DNA of 64,000 nucleotides from Deuterostichococcus epilithicus. Its lineage: Eukaryota > Chlorophyta > Trebouxiophyceae > Prasiolales > Stichococcaceae. Positions 54,995-64,000 of the stretch are shown piece by piece (within the stretch, counting starts at the first letter, position 1; each line of letters starts with the position of its first letter). The stretch is from the NCBI GenBank assembly GCA_033439295.1, contig JAVTLE010000007.1, positions 62,001 to 126,000 of the forward strand, given 5' to 3'. Position numbers and translations under genes: made by a program. The notes below the pieces were generated by a model. That model searched no databases. It was not told where the DNA came from and was given only the letters and a program-made list of their open reading frames with translations.

Positions 54995-55517
54995 TTACAG
55001 CATGTGTTGTATGGCCAGGCATGGTATCCTGACCTGCTGAACCTACACGGGACTTCGCAACTTGCAGACTTGGCACCTCTGTAAATCCTTCGAGCATACA
55101 ATCATACAGCGAAGTCGAGACTCTTAGCACATAAACACCCGTTCTATATACCTGGTTTTCGGTGCTTTCGATCTGTCGCGACGGACCCTGAGCCGTCCGC
55201 CCTCCACGCCCGCCCTGCCGCACACACCGACGCTTCGCACCCACATTCGTGAGTTTGTCCGCGTGCAAACGCTTGCGAATGACGATACGCTGTTAGTGGT
55301 CAGGTTGATCCCCTGGTTACTGTATCAGCTGCCGTTCATATTGCCAGCGACTGCGTTCCTTGATCCACTGCCGGTACAGCAGTGAGCATTGCGCAGCCCG
55401 TTGCACCTCCGAATAAACAGTGCACGTCTTAGAACGTTTCGACAAGCCTCGGATCAGCCAAAGACTCTTGATTTCAGTGTTTCGCGGCGTGTCAGCCGTC
55501 AGATTGGAGGCCCAGTA

Positions 55518-55731
55518 GCCGACTGCAGCCCACCTCGTGGTTGTGCCCCGCCCTAGTGTACAGCAGACCGGTGCCCGGCCGGCACCATGGCAGCTCGCGC
55601 CAGCCATTTCGCAAGAGTAAAACTGCCGACTGCAGCTCATTTTGTGGCTGTGCCCCGCCCTAGTGTATCGCAGACCGGTACCCGGCCGGCACCTTGGCAG
55701 CTCGCGACAGCCGAATTGTGACCTGCGTTGC
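55518..55731. repeat. 107-bp imperfect tandem repeat
   Basis: 55518-55624 and 55625-55731 are similar tandem units (GCCGACTGCAGC, TGTGCCCCGCCCTAGTGTA, CAGACCGGT.CCCGGCCGGCACC). They lie just upstream of the gypsy coding region and may be part of its leader or LTR. Confidence 0.75.
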
Positions 55732-56081
55732 CCACGCATTCACCATCAAACAGCTGCGAAGCTTATATCTGACAGGAGACTGACTCTGTTTCTGTGTTGC
55801 TGCGCATATCGGGGCCACAACCAGAATCGACACCACAGCGTCCTCTCCTCCATCACCGCTGCCGTACATCGACACCTGGCCGGTGAGCGCTGGCCGCCTG
55901 TCGCCGTTGCGCCCCCCATTCCCAGCACGGTGCTCAGTGCCAGCGTTTTATCCGTGCTAGTGTATCGTCGGCACGCGATCCCAGCTCCCTCCCTGCCTGT
56001 CAGGCCGGATTCTGTTGGTTCAGCTTTGCAGCTGCCGGTAGTGTCACGACCGACCTATCTGTCGGTTGCTGCATACACTCG

Positions 56082-59000
56082 TTGACCAGCACCTCCAGGT
56101 TGGCCCATCGCTCCCTGAGCATGGCTCTCACCCCTCCTGCTGCCGACATGCGGCTCACACGCGCCGCCACCCGTAGCGCTGCCGCGCACGGTGCTGGCCG
56201 TGTCGGCGCCTTTGCGGCGCCGCACCGCCCTGTCGGTGCCTGCAGCGACCCTGGCTCCGTGCCGCCGTCGCCGTCGCCGATCACACGTGCGGCCTGCCGC
56301 CCTGGACCTGGCCACCCTCAGTGTCGACTTCGGTCGTGCGCTGCCGCCGCCACCGCCGCCGCGTCCGCCATCTGACGATCCCGCTGCCATCGCAGCTGCT
56401 GCCGTCACAGCCACTCCTCCACGGTGCCCGCCGCCCACCTCCTGCGCCGGCAACAGGCCCATCCACCTGTCGGGCGCCGTCAGGAATGGCGCCAACCGCC
56501 GCACCGGACGCCTCACACTCGCCACCTTTCTGGTGGACAGTGGGGCCCAGTCTGAATTCGTCAGTAGAGGTTTTGTGCGCCTCGCCGGACTGACGACCGT
56601 CGACGCGCCCACCGTCACCGTCACGCTTGCCGACGGTGCCAAACACACTTGCTGCCGCTGCACGGCGCCAGTCCCGTTCCGCCTTCAGGACGGCACCCGC
56701 TGCTACCAGGGCTTGCGCTCGTTCTGATCGTCCCAGCCCTCGCCAGCGGCTACGACGCCATCCTCGGCAAGGCCTGGCTGGCCGACGTCAACCCCGACAT
56801 CGACTGGGCCACCAACACTGTCACCATCCGTGGTGCTGGACGCACCATTTGCCTGCGGCTGCCCACCGCTACGCCACCGCTGCTTTTGGCGTCCCAGCCG
56901 CCGCCCTCTGCAACAACGGACCTGCGGGGCTTGCTGCTGTCGGCATTGCAGCTGCGCAATGCCGCCCGCCAGGGTGACACCTGCATCCTCTTCGTGGTGC
57001 GCAGCACGGATGCCACCACCAGCCCTAGGCCACCCATCACTCATCAGCCGCCCCGCCGGCCCAACTCCGCCGCGCCTGCTGCCAGCCCACCCGGCCCCAG
57101 CTTGGCAGCCGGCTCCACCGGCAGCCCACTGCCGCCGCCCGGACCCCATGCCGCCGCCATCGCTGCCATCCTGCGCAGTTACGCGGACGTCTTTCCAGAC
57201 GACCTACCTGCTGGCCTGCCGGCTCGCCGCGCCGTCGATCACCACATCGAGCTGCAGCCTGGCGCCCCGCCCACCTCCCGCGCTTACTTCAAATCCAGCT
57301 TTGCAGAGCTGGAGGAATTGCGCCAGCAGCTCGCCGACCTCATCGACAAGGGCCACATTCGGCCGTCGAAGTCCCCCTTCGGCGCCCCCGTCATCTTCGT
57401 CAAAAAGAAGGACGGCAGCATGCGCATGTGTGTGGACTACCGGGCGCTGAACAAGATCACCATCCGCAACGCCTACCCACTGCCGCGCATCGACGAGTTG
57501 CTGGACCAGCTCCACGGCGCCACCATCTTCACCAAGCTGGATCTGCGCTCTGGCTACCACCAGATTCGCATAGCCGACGGCGACGTCCACAAGACCGCCT
57601 TCCGGACGCGCTACGGCCACTTCGAGTTCACCGTCTTGCCCTTTGGACCCACGAACGCGCCGGCAACCTTCATGGGCTTGATGAACGACATATCCGCCCA
57701 TACTTGGACACCTTCGTCATCGTCTACCTCGACGACATCCTGATCTACTCCACCAACCCCGCTGCGCACCACCGTCACGTCTGCACCGCCTTGGACATCC
57801 TGCGCCGCCATGGCCTGTACTGCAAAGCCTCCAAGTGCGAGTTCTTCGCCGACCGTGTCGACTTCCTGGGCCACATCGTCACCGCCGAGGGCTTGCACAT
57901 GGAACCTGACAAGGTTGCCACCGTCCGCGACTGGCCCTCGCCCGCCGCCGTCACCGACCTGCGCAGCTTCCTTGGCCTCGCCAACTTCTACCGCCGCTTC
58001 ATCCTCGGCTTCTCCGCCATCGCGACCCCGCTCACGGCGTTGCTGTCTAAGGGCGCCCCTTTCGTCTGGGCCGCTGACCAGCAGCGCGCCTTCGACAGTC
58101 TCAAGGCTGCCATCAGCGCCGCTCCCGTCTTGCAGCTGCCGTCGCCCACCCACGACTACGAGCTGGCCACCGACGCGTCCGCCTTCGCCATTGGCGCTGT
58201 CCTGTCACAGGATCAGGGCTCTGGACCGCGTCCCATCGCCTTCCACTCGCGCAAGCTGAACCCGGCAGAGCGCAACTACTCGGTGCACGAGCAAGAGATG
58301 CTCGCCATCGTCGACGCGCTCCGCACCTTCCGCTGCTATGTGGAGGGGCGCCACGTCAAGGTCTACACCTACCACGCCTCCCTCCGCTTCTTCGATCAGC
58401 AGCCCAAACTCAGCCAGCGTCAGATCCGCTGGATAGACATCCTGGCTACCTTCGACTACTCCATCTTGTACCGCCCCGGCAAGGACAACGTCGTCGCCGA
58501 TGCCCTGTTGCGCCGCCCGGACTTGGCCTTAGCCGCTATCTCCAGCGCACAGCCCGCCATCGACCTGCGCCGCCGCGTTGCTGACGCCTACGCTGCCAAC
58601 GCCTTCTTCACTACCAAGGCGCCCATCGACAGCCGCTTCACGCAGCACGACGGCCTGTGGCACTTCACCGACGCAGACTCCACCCGCCTCTGCGTCCCTG
58701 CAGACGCTGCCATCCAGGAGACCCTTGCTGCATGAGGCGCATGACAGCCCGCTCAGCGGCCACCTCGGGTTTTGAAAAGACCTACGCCCACCTCCGCCGC
58801 CGCTTCTACTGGCCGGGCCTGGCTGCCACGGTCCGCACCTACATTTCCACCTGCGACACCCGCCAGCAGAACCGCGCCAGCCACCAGCCCCCTGCCGGCC
58901 TGCTCCGCCCACTACCTATCCCAGATCGACGCTGGGACCATGTCAGCATGGACCTGATCACGCAGCTACCCACCACCGCCAACGGCTTCGACGCCGTCAT

Positions 59001-60033
59001 GGTGGTCGTCGACCGCCTCACCAAAATGCTGCATGCTGTGCCCACGTACACCACCGTCTCCGCCACCGCGCTGGCGCACTTGTTCTTCGACATCATCGTG
59101 CGCGCCCACGGCGTGCCCACCACCATCGTCTCCGACCGTGACCCTCGCTTCACCTCCAACTTCTGACGCGCCCTGTTCGCCTGCACCGGCACCACGCTGG
59201 CCATGTCCACCAGCAACCACCCCCAGACCGACGGCCAGACCGAACGCGCCAACCGGACCCTGGAACAGATCGTCAGGAACTACATCTCCGACCGCCAGGA
59301 CGACTGAGACCGCTGGCTCGGCTACGCCGAGTTCGCATACAACAATGCCGTCCAGACGTCCACGCAGCACACGCCGTTATACCTCAACTACGGCCAGCAC
59401 CCGCGCTTGCCGCTGGACTCCGCCATCACCGGCTCCAGCCCTGTCCAGGCCACCGACGACTTCCTCACGCGCCTGCGCTCTGCCACCGACGCCGCCAAAG
59501 CCCACATTGCCGTTGCGCAAAACCGGCAGGCGCAGCATGCCGACCGCCGCCGCCGCGAGCTCAGCTTCTCCGTTGGCGACCGCGTCTTGCTGTCCACCGC
59601 CAACACGCCCCTCGCCGCGGGCCCTGCATACAAGCTCAAGCCGCGCTTCGCAGGCCCCTTCGCCATCATTGCCGCCATCAGCGATGTCGCCTACAAACTG
59701 GCACTGCCCACGACCTGGCGCATCCACAACGTCTTCCACGTCTCACGCCTGGCACCCTACCGCAGCAACGATGATCGCTTCCCCACTCGCGCCGCTGCCC
59801 GCCGACAGCAGGCACAGCAGCCTGCGCCGCCCCCCGCCCCCGTCCTGGACCCTGACGTTGGCGAGGCATTCATCGGAGAGTCCATCCTGCGCGCGCGCTA
59901 CAACAAACGCCGCATGCGCCGCGATTACCTGGTGCAATGGAAGGGCTACCCGCTCCACGACGCCACCTGGGAGCCCTACGGCCACCTGAACGCGGCGCTG
60001 CGACGTGACGCCGACCACATCGGCGCATCCTAA
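56082..60033 (+). mobile_element. Ty3/gypsy chromovirus, decayed; LTRs not found
   Basis: A gypsy pol region in the order protease, RT, RNase H, integrase, chromodomain. The integrase-chromodomain order and the CHROMO motif at the C-terminus place it among chromoviruses. I found no pair of LTRs: sequences at 55.0-56.1 kb and 60.0-60.6 kb do not match by eye. No clear Gag zinc knuckle is present before the protease, so the 5' part may be missing or very diverged. Confidence 0.85.
56191..60033 (+). pseudogene. gypsy Pol with C-terminal chromodomain, broken
   Basis: Protease (FLVDSGAQSEFVS, 56530-56570; then [10 protein letters not shown] near 56750), RT ([18 protein letters not shown], then [10 protein letters not shown], then YLDDILIYS, 57520-57750), RNase H (ELATDASAFAIGAVLSQD near 58160; RKLNPAERNYSVHEQEMLAI near 58250), integrase (FYWPGLAATVR, WDHVSMDLITQLP, TIVSDRDPRFTS, HPQTDGQTERANRTLE, 58800-59270) and a chromodomain (YLVQWKGYPLHDATWEP, 59920-59975), ending in TAA at 60031-60033. 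The frame changes near 56715, 57690 and 58730, and TGA stops occur at about 59164 and 59305, each at a position normally Trp. It is inactive as it stands, but all domains remain readable, so decay is moderate. Confidence 0.88.
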
Positions 60034-60579
60034 AACCTCCGTCGTGACTCCTTCCGCTGCCATCTGCGTCACCAGGTGCAGCCTGTTTCTGTGTCATGTA
60101 CACTCTGCCGCTGGCGCCGCCGCCGCCACCGCTGGCGCCGAGTCCATCGGTGCACACTCCAATGTGCTGCCGATGATGGGCGCTACCGCTGCCGAGGAGG
60201 CCATAGCTGGCGCCGCAGCCGCAGCCGCTGCCAGCTGCTGCCGCCGACGTCCGTCAGCACACACTTGCAGCGCAGCCGATGGTTGGCGCTGCCGCTGCTT
60301 GCTGCTGCCGATATCCTGCCATAACGATGGCCTTAGCGGGATAGACATGGCTAGGGTTCACTGGCGCGGCATTTTCATCATTGCAGATACTCGTGATCGT
60401 TTTAGTTTGTCTGCAGCTACTTTTCGAGACTGCACGTGTTGTGATCCACGACTCACTGTCTGGGTCGCAAGTGCACTGCCCAGCGCCAGGCGGGACTAAA
60501 TCAACGGTCACACGAAAGACGATTCCACGCAGTAGTCGTGCTTTGACTATTTCCAGGAAACGCTAGCCTCAGAAAGGCC
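60034..60579. other. Stretch 3' of the gypsy element
   Basis: Ala/Pro-coding GC-rich repeats (GCCGCCGCCACCGCTGGCGCC and similar) followed by a more AT-rich part. It may contain a diverged or truncated 3' LTR, but I cannot show it. Confidence 0.35.
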
Positions 60580-61382
60580 TTAAACACGTTCTGCGATGCT
60601 GATTAGCATGCTCAGGACCCTGTAGCATGCCCAGGACCCTGTCACGTGCCGACACGTAGTTGAGCGCCACATTTCCGGGTCCATGTGCAGGGTGGACATT
60701 TGCTGCTTGTGCAGGAGGGCTTGCGCCTTGCTGCTTGCCTTACAGATAGACTTGAGCGTACGCCACGCCTCGGCGGCCGTGTTGCATCGCTCGATGGCAG
60801 GCAGATGTTCGTCCCGTACCCACATGGTAGCTGAGCGCGATCTCCGATGACGCGTCAGCGGCAGATGTCTCGATGGCTTTCCAGTGACCTTTGATGATCA
60901 ACTGTGCCTTTGCGCGTTGGTTCCATGCGGCGTAGTTGTCGGTATCCAGCAGCTCGAAGCGTGTACCGAATCAGTCACGATTGCAGTCGATGTCCGAGAT
61001 CTTGCGAGCTTTGCGTGCTTGGCCTTCACCAAGAAACTCGACCGAACGTTGCTGACAGAGCGTTTCCTTTCACACACTGCGCGGCGGCAGCGGGTGAGGG
61101 CACACAAACTGTTCCGAGCTCTGCCGATGGCTAACGGGTCTGCAGTGGCAGGGGTTCGGTGTCTCAGTTGAGAGTGAAAGGCTTACAGTTGTGAGCGCAT
61201 TGGGCAGCTCTTATACCCACACACATGCGCTTTACGACAGGCATCACGCGCCCGTGATCCAACGCCTCGTGCAAGCTGCACTCGTATGCTGCGAGCTGCA
61301 GCGTCATGACAACGAGCTACCAACAAACCTTGCATACCATAACGGTACTAACAATACCGTTCCGAATGCACTAATTTCAACA
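60580..61382 (-). mobile_element. 5'-end fragment of a copia element (273-bp LTR family)
   Basis: A 273-bp LTR lies at 61110-61382. It is followed, on the minus strand, by a leader and the start of Gag (MWVRDEHLPAIERCNTAAEA, with KAQALLHKQQMSTLHMDPE, 60660-60825). The homology stops near 60580, so everything 3' of early Gag is missing. The primer-binding site has decayed (GTGTGCCC rather than TTATGGGCCC). It belongs to the same older family as 46651-51452. Confidence 0.85.
61110..61382 (-). repeat. LTR of the copia fragment
   Basis: 273 bp, ends TGTTCC...TTCAACA; similar along its length to 46651-46923 and 51180-51452. Confidence 0.85.
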
Positions 61383-61774
61383 CCTTTCGACACAGAGTCG
61401 AAGAGCAGCTTCAAGACCGTGATGCAGGTGAGCAACCTGTAGCGACACCCCGCAGCGATACTGCCGTGATGCAGCAATGTAGTGCTGTGCGCAGCATCAC
61501 AGTCTCTTGTACAGATCTGGCATCTTCCTCATTCTCTCTTGCTCGCTTGTAAAGAGCAGAGAAAGAGTTCAGATGTCAGCAACCACAGCCTCTTAGCTGA
61601 CATGGCAATGTGCACCATGAAGAACAATAGTCTCTTGAACAAAGCTACCAAAGTGTCGTTTCAGAGCGCGCCCGCAGGGCAACAGCCCAGGCTTTGAATC
61701 GTGACAGCTGCAGGACATACCGTCGCATCAGCTTCAGGAGTGTGCATGAAAAGTCACAGTGGCTCTGCTGTGTG

Positions 61775-62291
61775 CAGAACATCATTGCCTGCGCGTACAA
61801 GCTGCCGGCAGGCGCGGAGCTCAGCGCCGAGTGCAGGTACCTGCTCCGACGCATCCTGTGCCCGCGGCCGGCGGACCGCATCAGGATGCCGCAAATCCAG
61901 CGGCACCCCTAGCTTGCGCTGCCGCCGCATGTGATGAGTTGAGGACTTGAGCCCATGCGACCCCATGTCTCTGTGACAGAGTGCCTTACTGGACTTCCGC
62001 GGTTGCAGGACCGCAGGACCACACGCAGATGATACAGAATCGCTTCATAGCTTGAGCTGGCGGGTCACGTTTCGCCCTGCGTCTCAACACTGCATCCACA
62101 CCGTCAGCGTGCCTGGTAAGTGCCTGGTTCCGACCAATGGGCCTCGTGTTTGCATGCGCAGTGCGGCACCTCCTCACCGGATCCCGAATCTAGGGTTCAC
62201 CGCGCCGTCTCCGCAGGGCGAGCATGCAGTCCGGGGCATCATCGCCGAGGCATTCAAAAGACGGGAAGTGCTGGCACTGGACCCTGCGTGA
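61775..62291 (+). pseudogene. SnRK2-like kinase, C-terminal exons
   Basis: 61775-61912 encodes YKLPAGAELSAECRYLLRRI and RPADRIRMPQIQRHP, then TAG at the position of the Trp in the usual HPW(F/L); this is kinase subdomains X-XI with the SnRK2 wording (family: Y.(I/V)P....(I/V)S.ECRHLLSRIF). 62218-62291 encodes GEHAVRGIIAEAFKRREVLA and ends in TGA, resembling the SnRK2 C-terminal box (VEEIMxIIAEA). Both continue the domain exactly where the fragments at 43.2-46.1 kb stop, with no overlap, so they are most simply the 3' half of the same former gene. Confidence 0.72.
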
Positions 62292-63164
62292 TGGGTGTGG
62301 CGGCGGCCAGAAAGACCTCAATCAACCCCAAATGGCATCTGGCAGGCTCCGCCACATGCGGCTGGGTGGGGGTGCAGCAAAGTGGCTGCCAACCTTCTGA
62401 AATTTTCTATTGTCAACATTGCGTTGCCACAAGTGTACGTCTATCAGCAGCAAGACCTTTGACGTGTCAAGGAACTCAGTCAATGGTCCTCTGATGTGAA
62501 CAAGTGCGGACCCACATACAAATGCCCAGCAATCGATGTTCTTCTCAATGGCAACACTTGTGTGGCTCGACCTGCCGCAGCAAAGTGGCACCAGTCCTGT
62601 GGCAGAAAAGCGTTGTTTTTTCCATGCTGCATTCGGAAGTTTTGAAGGTCCTCCGCTGCCTTGCATGCTTGGGATTGCCAATTCTCCTGGCACCAAGGAA
62701 TCCAGATCTTGAGTGTCACTGCCGCCACCAAGCTTTTCAAGCTAGAAGTACTCCTGCATGATGAATCAGCAAGTCAAGTCAGACTTTCTCGACAACTTGA
62801 TCTATAGCTACTGCACAACAGAATGAACGTGCGGCATAGATGAGTGTCTCTGTTCAGCACGCCCAGTGTGGCAGGCACGTGACACAAAGTTTGCGGTGGC
62901 AATGTGCAGATGCGCAGCCCTCAGTGGACGAGCGTTATCGTGAGGGCAACAGCTGGCAACACTGCAGTGGCTTTGTCCGCGCACCTCAAAGAAAACAAAG
63001 GTTGTCTTTTCATGAGCGGCAGCCTGCTTTCCCGCCTCCAGGTCGGGGCCCTCCGTCTTCAGGACCTGCAGCAGTTTTTACGGTTTAAGTTTTTGAGTTT
63101 TCGCCCAAAGGCGGGCTGCATCCAATCACCGGGCCGATCATTTGCCCAGATGCAGGGCGTATAC
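62292..63164. other. Stretch without a recognised gene
   Basis: No family motif on either strand. It probably includes the last exon or 3' untranslated region of the reductase-like gene on the minus strand, which I could not locate. Confidence 0.35.
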
Positions 63165-63767
63165 CTATGCACATGATCGGCTTCCCCTTTCTCCCGCAGC
63201 AACTGCTGAGAACGCTTCCACCGCACAGTGTTGCACAACAGTGATCCATGACACGAAAAACGCGAGTACACCAAGAAAACGCACCCGGACGCGGATGGAG
63301 GCGGCGGCGTTGTGATTCTGGCACGCGCTTTTGATGGACTTGGTGAACAGCGGCGGCCCGCACACGAAGACGCCAACGGTCTGCCCTGGGTGGTTGTCGG
63401 CCACGCTGCCGACGATGAGCGGCCAGTTGGGGCGCCCAAAGGTCGTCACTACCTGCGCAAATGACGCGTGGCACTGTGTCTCGAGCAGTTGAGAAAGGCA
63501 TTGCGCAGCGGTGCACGTTGCAAGCAGCCACCAGCTTAGTAGTGCGTTTGCATGCGCAATGGCGCGGCTTCCAGGCTGAGATGCTGGAGCGCAGGATCGG
63601 CTGCGGAGGTATCTCCAATGACTTCACCAAACAAAACTTAGCAGTGGTCTACTTTCAGGGGTCTGCGTCCAGGATCTGTGCTCATCGCTTGTATGAACAC
63701 GCACCTTGGATTTGAGACCGATCACGACGTCCACGCCGCGCTGCCGGTGCAGCGCCTCCTGCCCCAG
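63165..63767 (-). CDS. NADPH oxidase (RBOH/NOX)-type reductase, C-terminal exons (partial)
   Basis: Two exons are clear: 63705-63767 (21 codons, EALHRQRGVDVVIGLKSK) and one beginning at 63452 (VVTTFGRPNWPLIVGSVADN, then VGVFVCGPPLFTKSIKSAC). They match the C-terminal NADPH-binding part of plant RBOH and ferric reductases (GVDVVSGT...THFARPNW, and GVFxCGPxxLxxxLxxxC). This family passes electrons from NADPH through FAD and haems across a membrane to oxygen or Fe(III). The usual ending (F.F.KENF) is not seen: the frame reads on (SIRVRVRFLGVLAFFVS) to a stop at 63165. Either a donor at GTCCG/GTGCGT (about 63293) leads to a last exon that I could not find, or the C-terminus is altered. Further exons lie right of 63767 and beyond the window. 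Confidence 0.72.
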
Positions 63768-64000
63768 CTGCAGGAGTCACATAATGCGCCAATCAGCAAG
63801 CCTGAAGTACAAGTTGCCGCTGGTTCGGGCAGCAGGTTGCACCGTAGCGTGCTGTCCTGGCCGGCCTGGGATCTGCCGACTGCCAATTGCCAGTCGCGCC
63901 ATACAGGCTGTTGTCAATGGATGGTAGACAGGCCTGGCAACAATATATGTTGGAATTCCTATGCGTCTCACATGTTAAGCTCAGCAAAGCTGCTTCGGCA

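Larger units (their letters stand above)
53397..55517. other. Intergenic stretch with short inverted repeats
   Basis: No gene recognised; the open frames near 53569-54033 and 54057-54311 show no family features. It holds the hairpins listed separately, and from about 55130 possibly the promoter side of the gypsy element (a TATATA-like motif near 55145). Confidence 0.35.

Noticed and set aside
57204-58153. Long minus-strand frames in the gypsy element
   Set aside because: Antisense shadows of RT/RNase H, with no independent motif.
11893-59310. Nuclear genetic code with TGA = Trp
   Set aside because: The intact copia polyprotein and the BAG and Cys-rich genes use TGG for Trp, TGA ends the copia frame, and some of the Trp-position stops are TAG. 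Damage in dead elements explains them better.
60034-60499. Ala-rich frame after the gypsy element as a separate gene
   Set aside because: GC-rich low-complexity sequence without splice or domain support.
55000-60600. LTR pair for the gypsy element
   Set aside because: Direct comparison of the upstream and downstream segments showed no shared block long enough to call LTRs.

Overview
The window looks like nuclear DNA of a green alga (Chlorophyta, probably Chlorophyceae). The coding sequence is GC-rich. Genes are split into many short exons with GT-AG introns, whose acceptors are usually (c/t)tgcag. The gene families fit: a plant-type UBL-BAG co-chaperone, an SnRK2-like kinase, an RBOH/NOX-type reductase, and single-pass membrane proteins with hydroxyproline-type P/S-rich segments. 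The mobile elements are eukaryotic (copia, chromovirus gypsy, hAT, Tc1/mariner, MITEs). I see no rRNA, tRNA or CRISPR.

Layout. 0.4-7.4 kb (+): one long multi-exon gene of unknown function. 7.9-12.5 kb: an old repeat (R1) split by a 3.8 kb hAT transposon that has a perfect 8-bp target duplication, a 180-bp tandem duplication across its left junction, and a broken transposase gene. 12.7-13.3 kb (-): a membrane-anchored proline-rich protein. 13.9-15.7 kb (+): a multi-exon gene with the start of a U-box. 18.5-20.2 kb (-): a UBL-BAG gene whose seven exons can all be resolved. 21.5-22.1 kb: a TTAA-bounded inverted-repeat element. 22.2-23.7 kb (-) and 35.5-37.0 kb (+): two paralogous P/Q/Y-rich two-TM membrane proteins. 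24.2-24.8 kb: a hAT-type MITE. 26.9-31.8 kb (-) and 37.9-42.8 kb (+): two almost identical 4,834-bp copia elements facing away from each other, the first with a stop codon, the second with an open 1,354-residue polyprotein. Between them lie an LTR fragment, an uninterrupted R1 copy and a Tc1/mariner pseudogene. 43.2-46.1 kb and 61.8-62.3 kb (+): the two halves of an SnRK2-like kinase pseudogene. The 15.7 kb separating them holds a MITE, an older copia element, an intact Cys-rich membrane-protein gene, a decayed chromodomain gypsy element and the 5' end of another copia element. 63.2-64.0 kb (-): the C-terminal exons of an NADPH-oxidase/ferric-reductase-like gene that runs off the window.

Overall, the left third is ordinary gene space. 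From 24 kb on it is a transposon-rich region with nested insertions of clearly different ages. Exon boundaries were read by eye from splice consensus and protein-family similarity. They are firm for the BAG and Cys-rich genes and approximate elsewhere.
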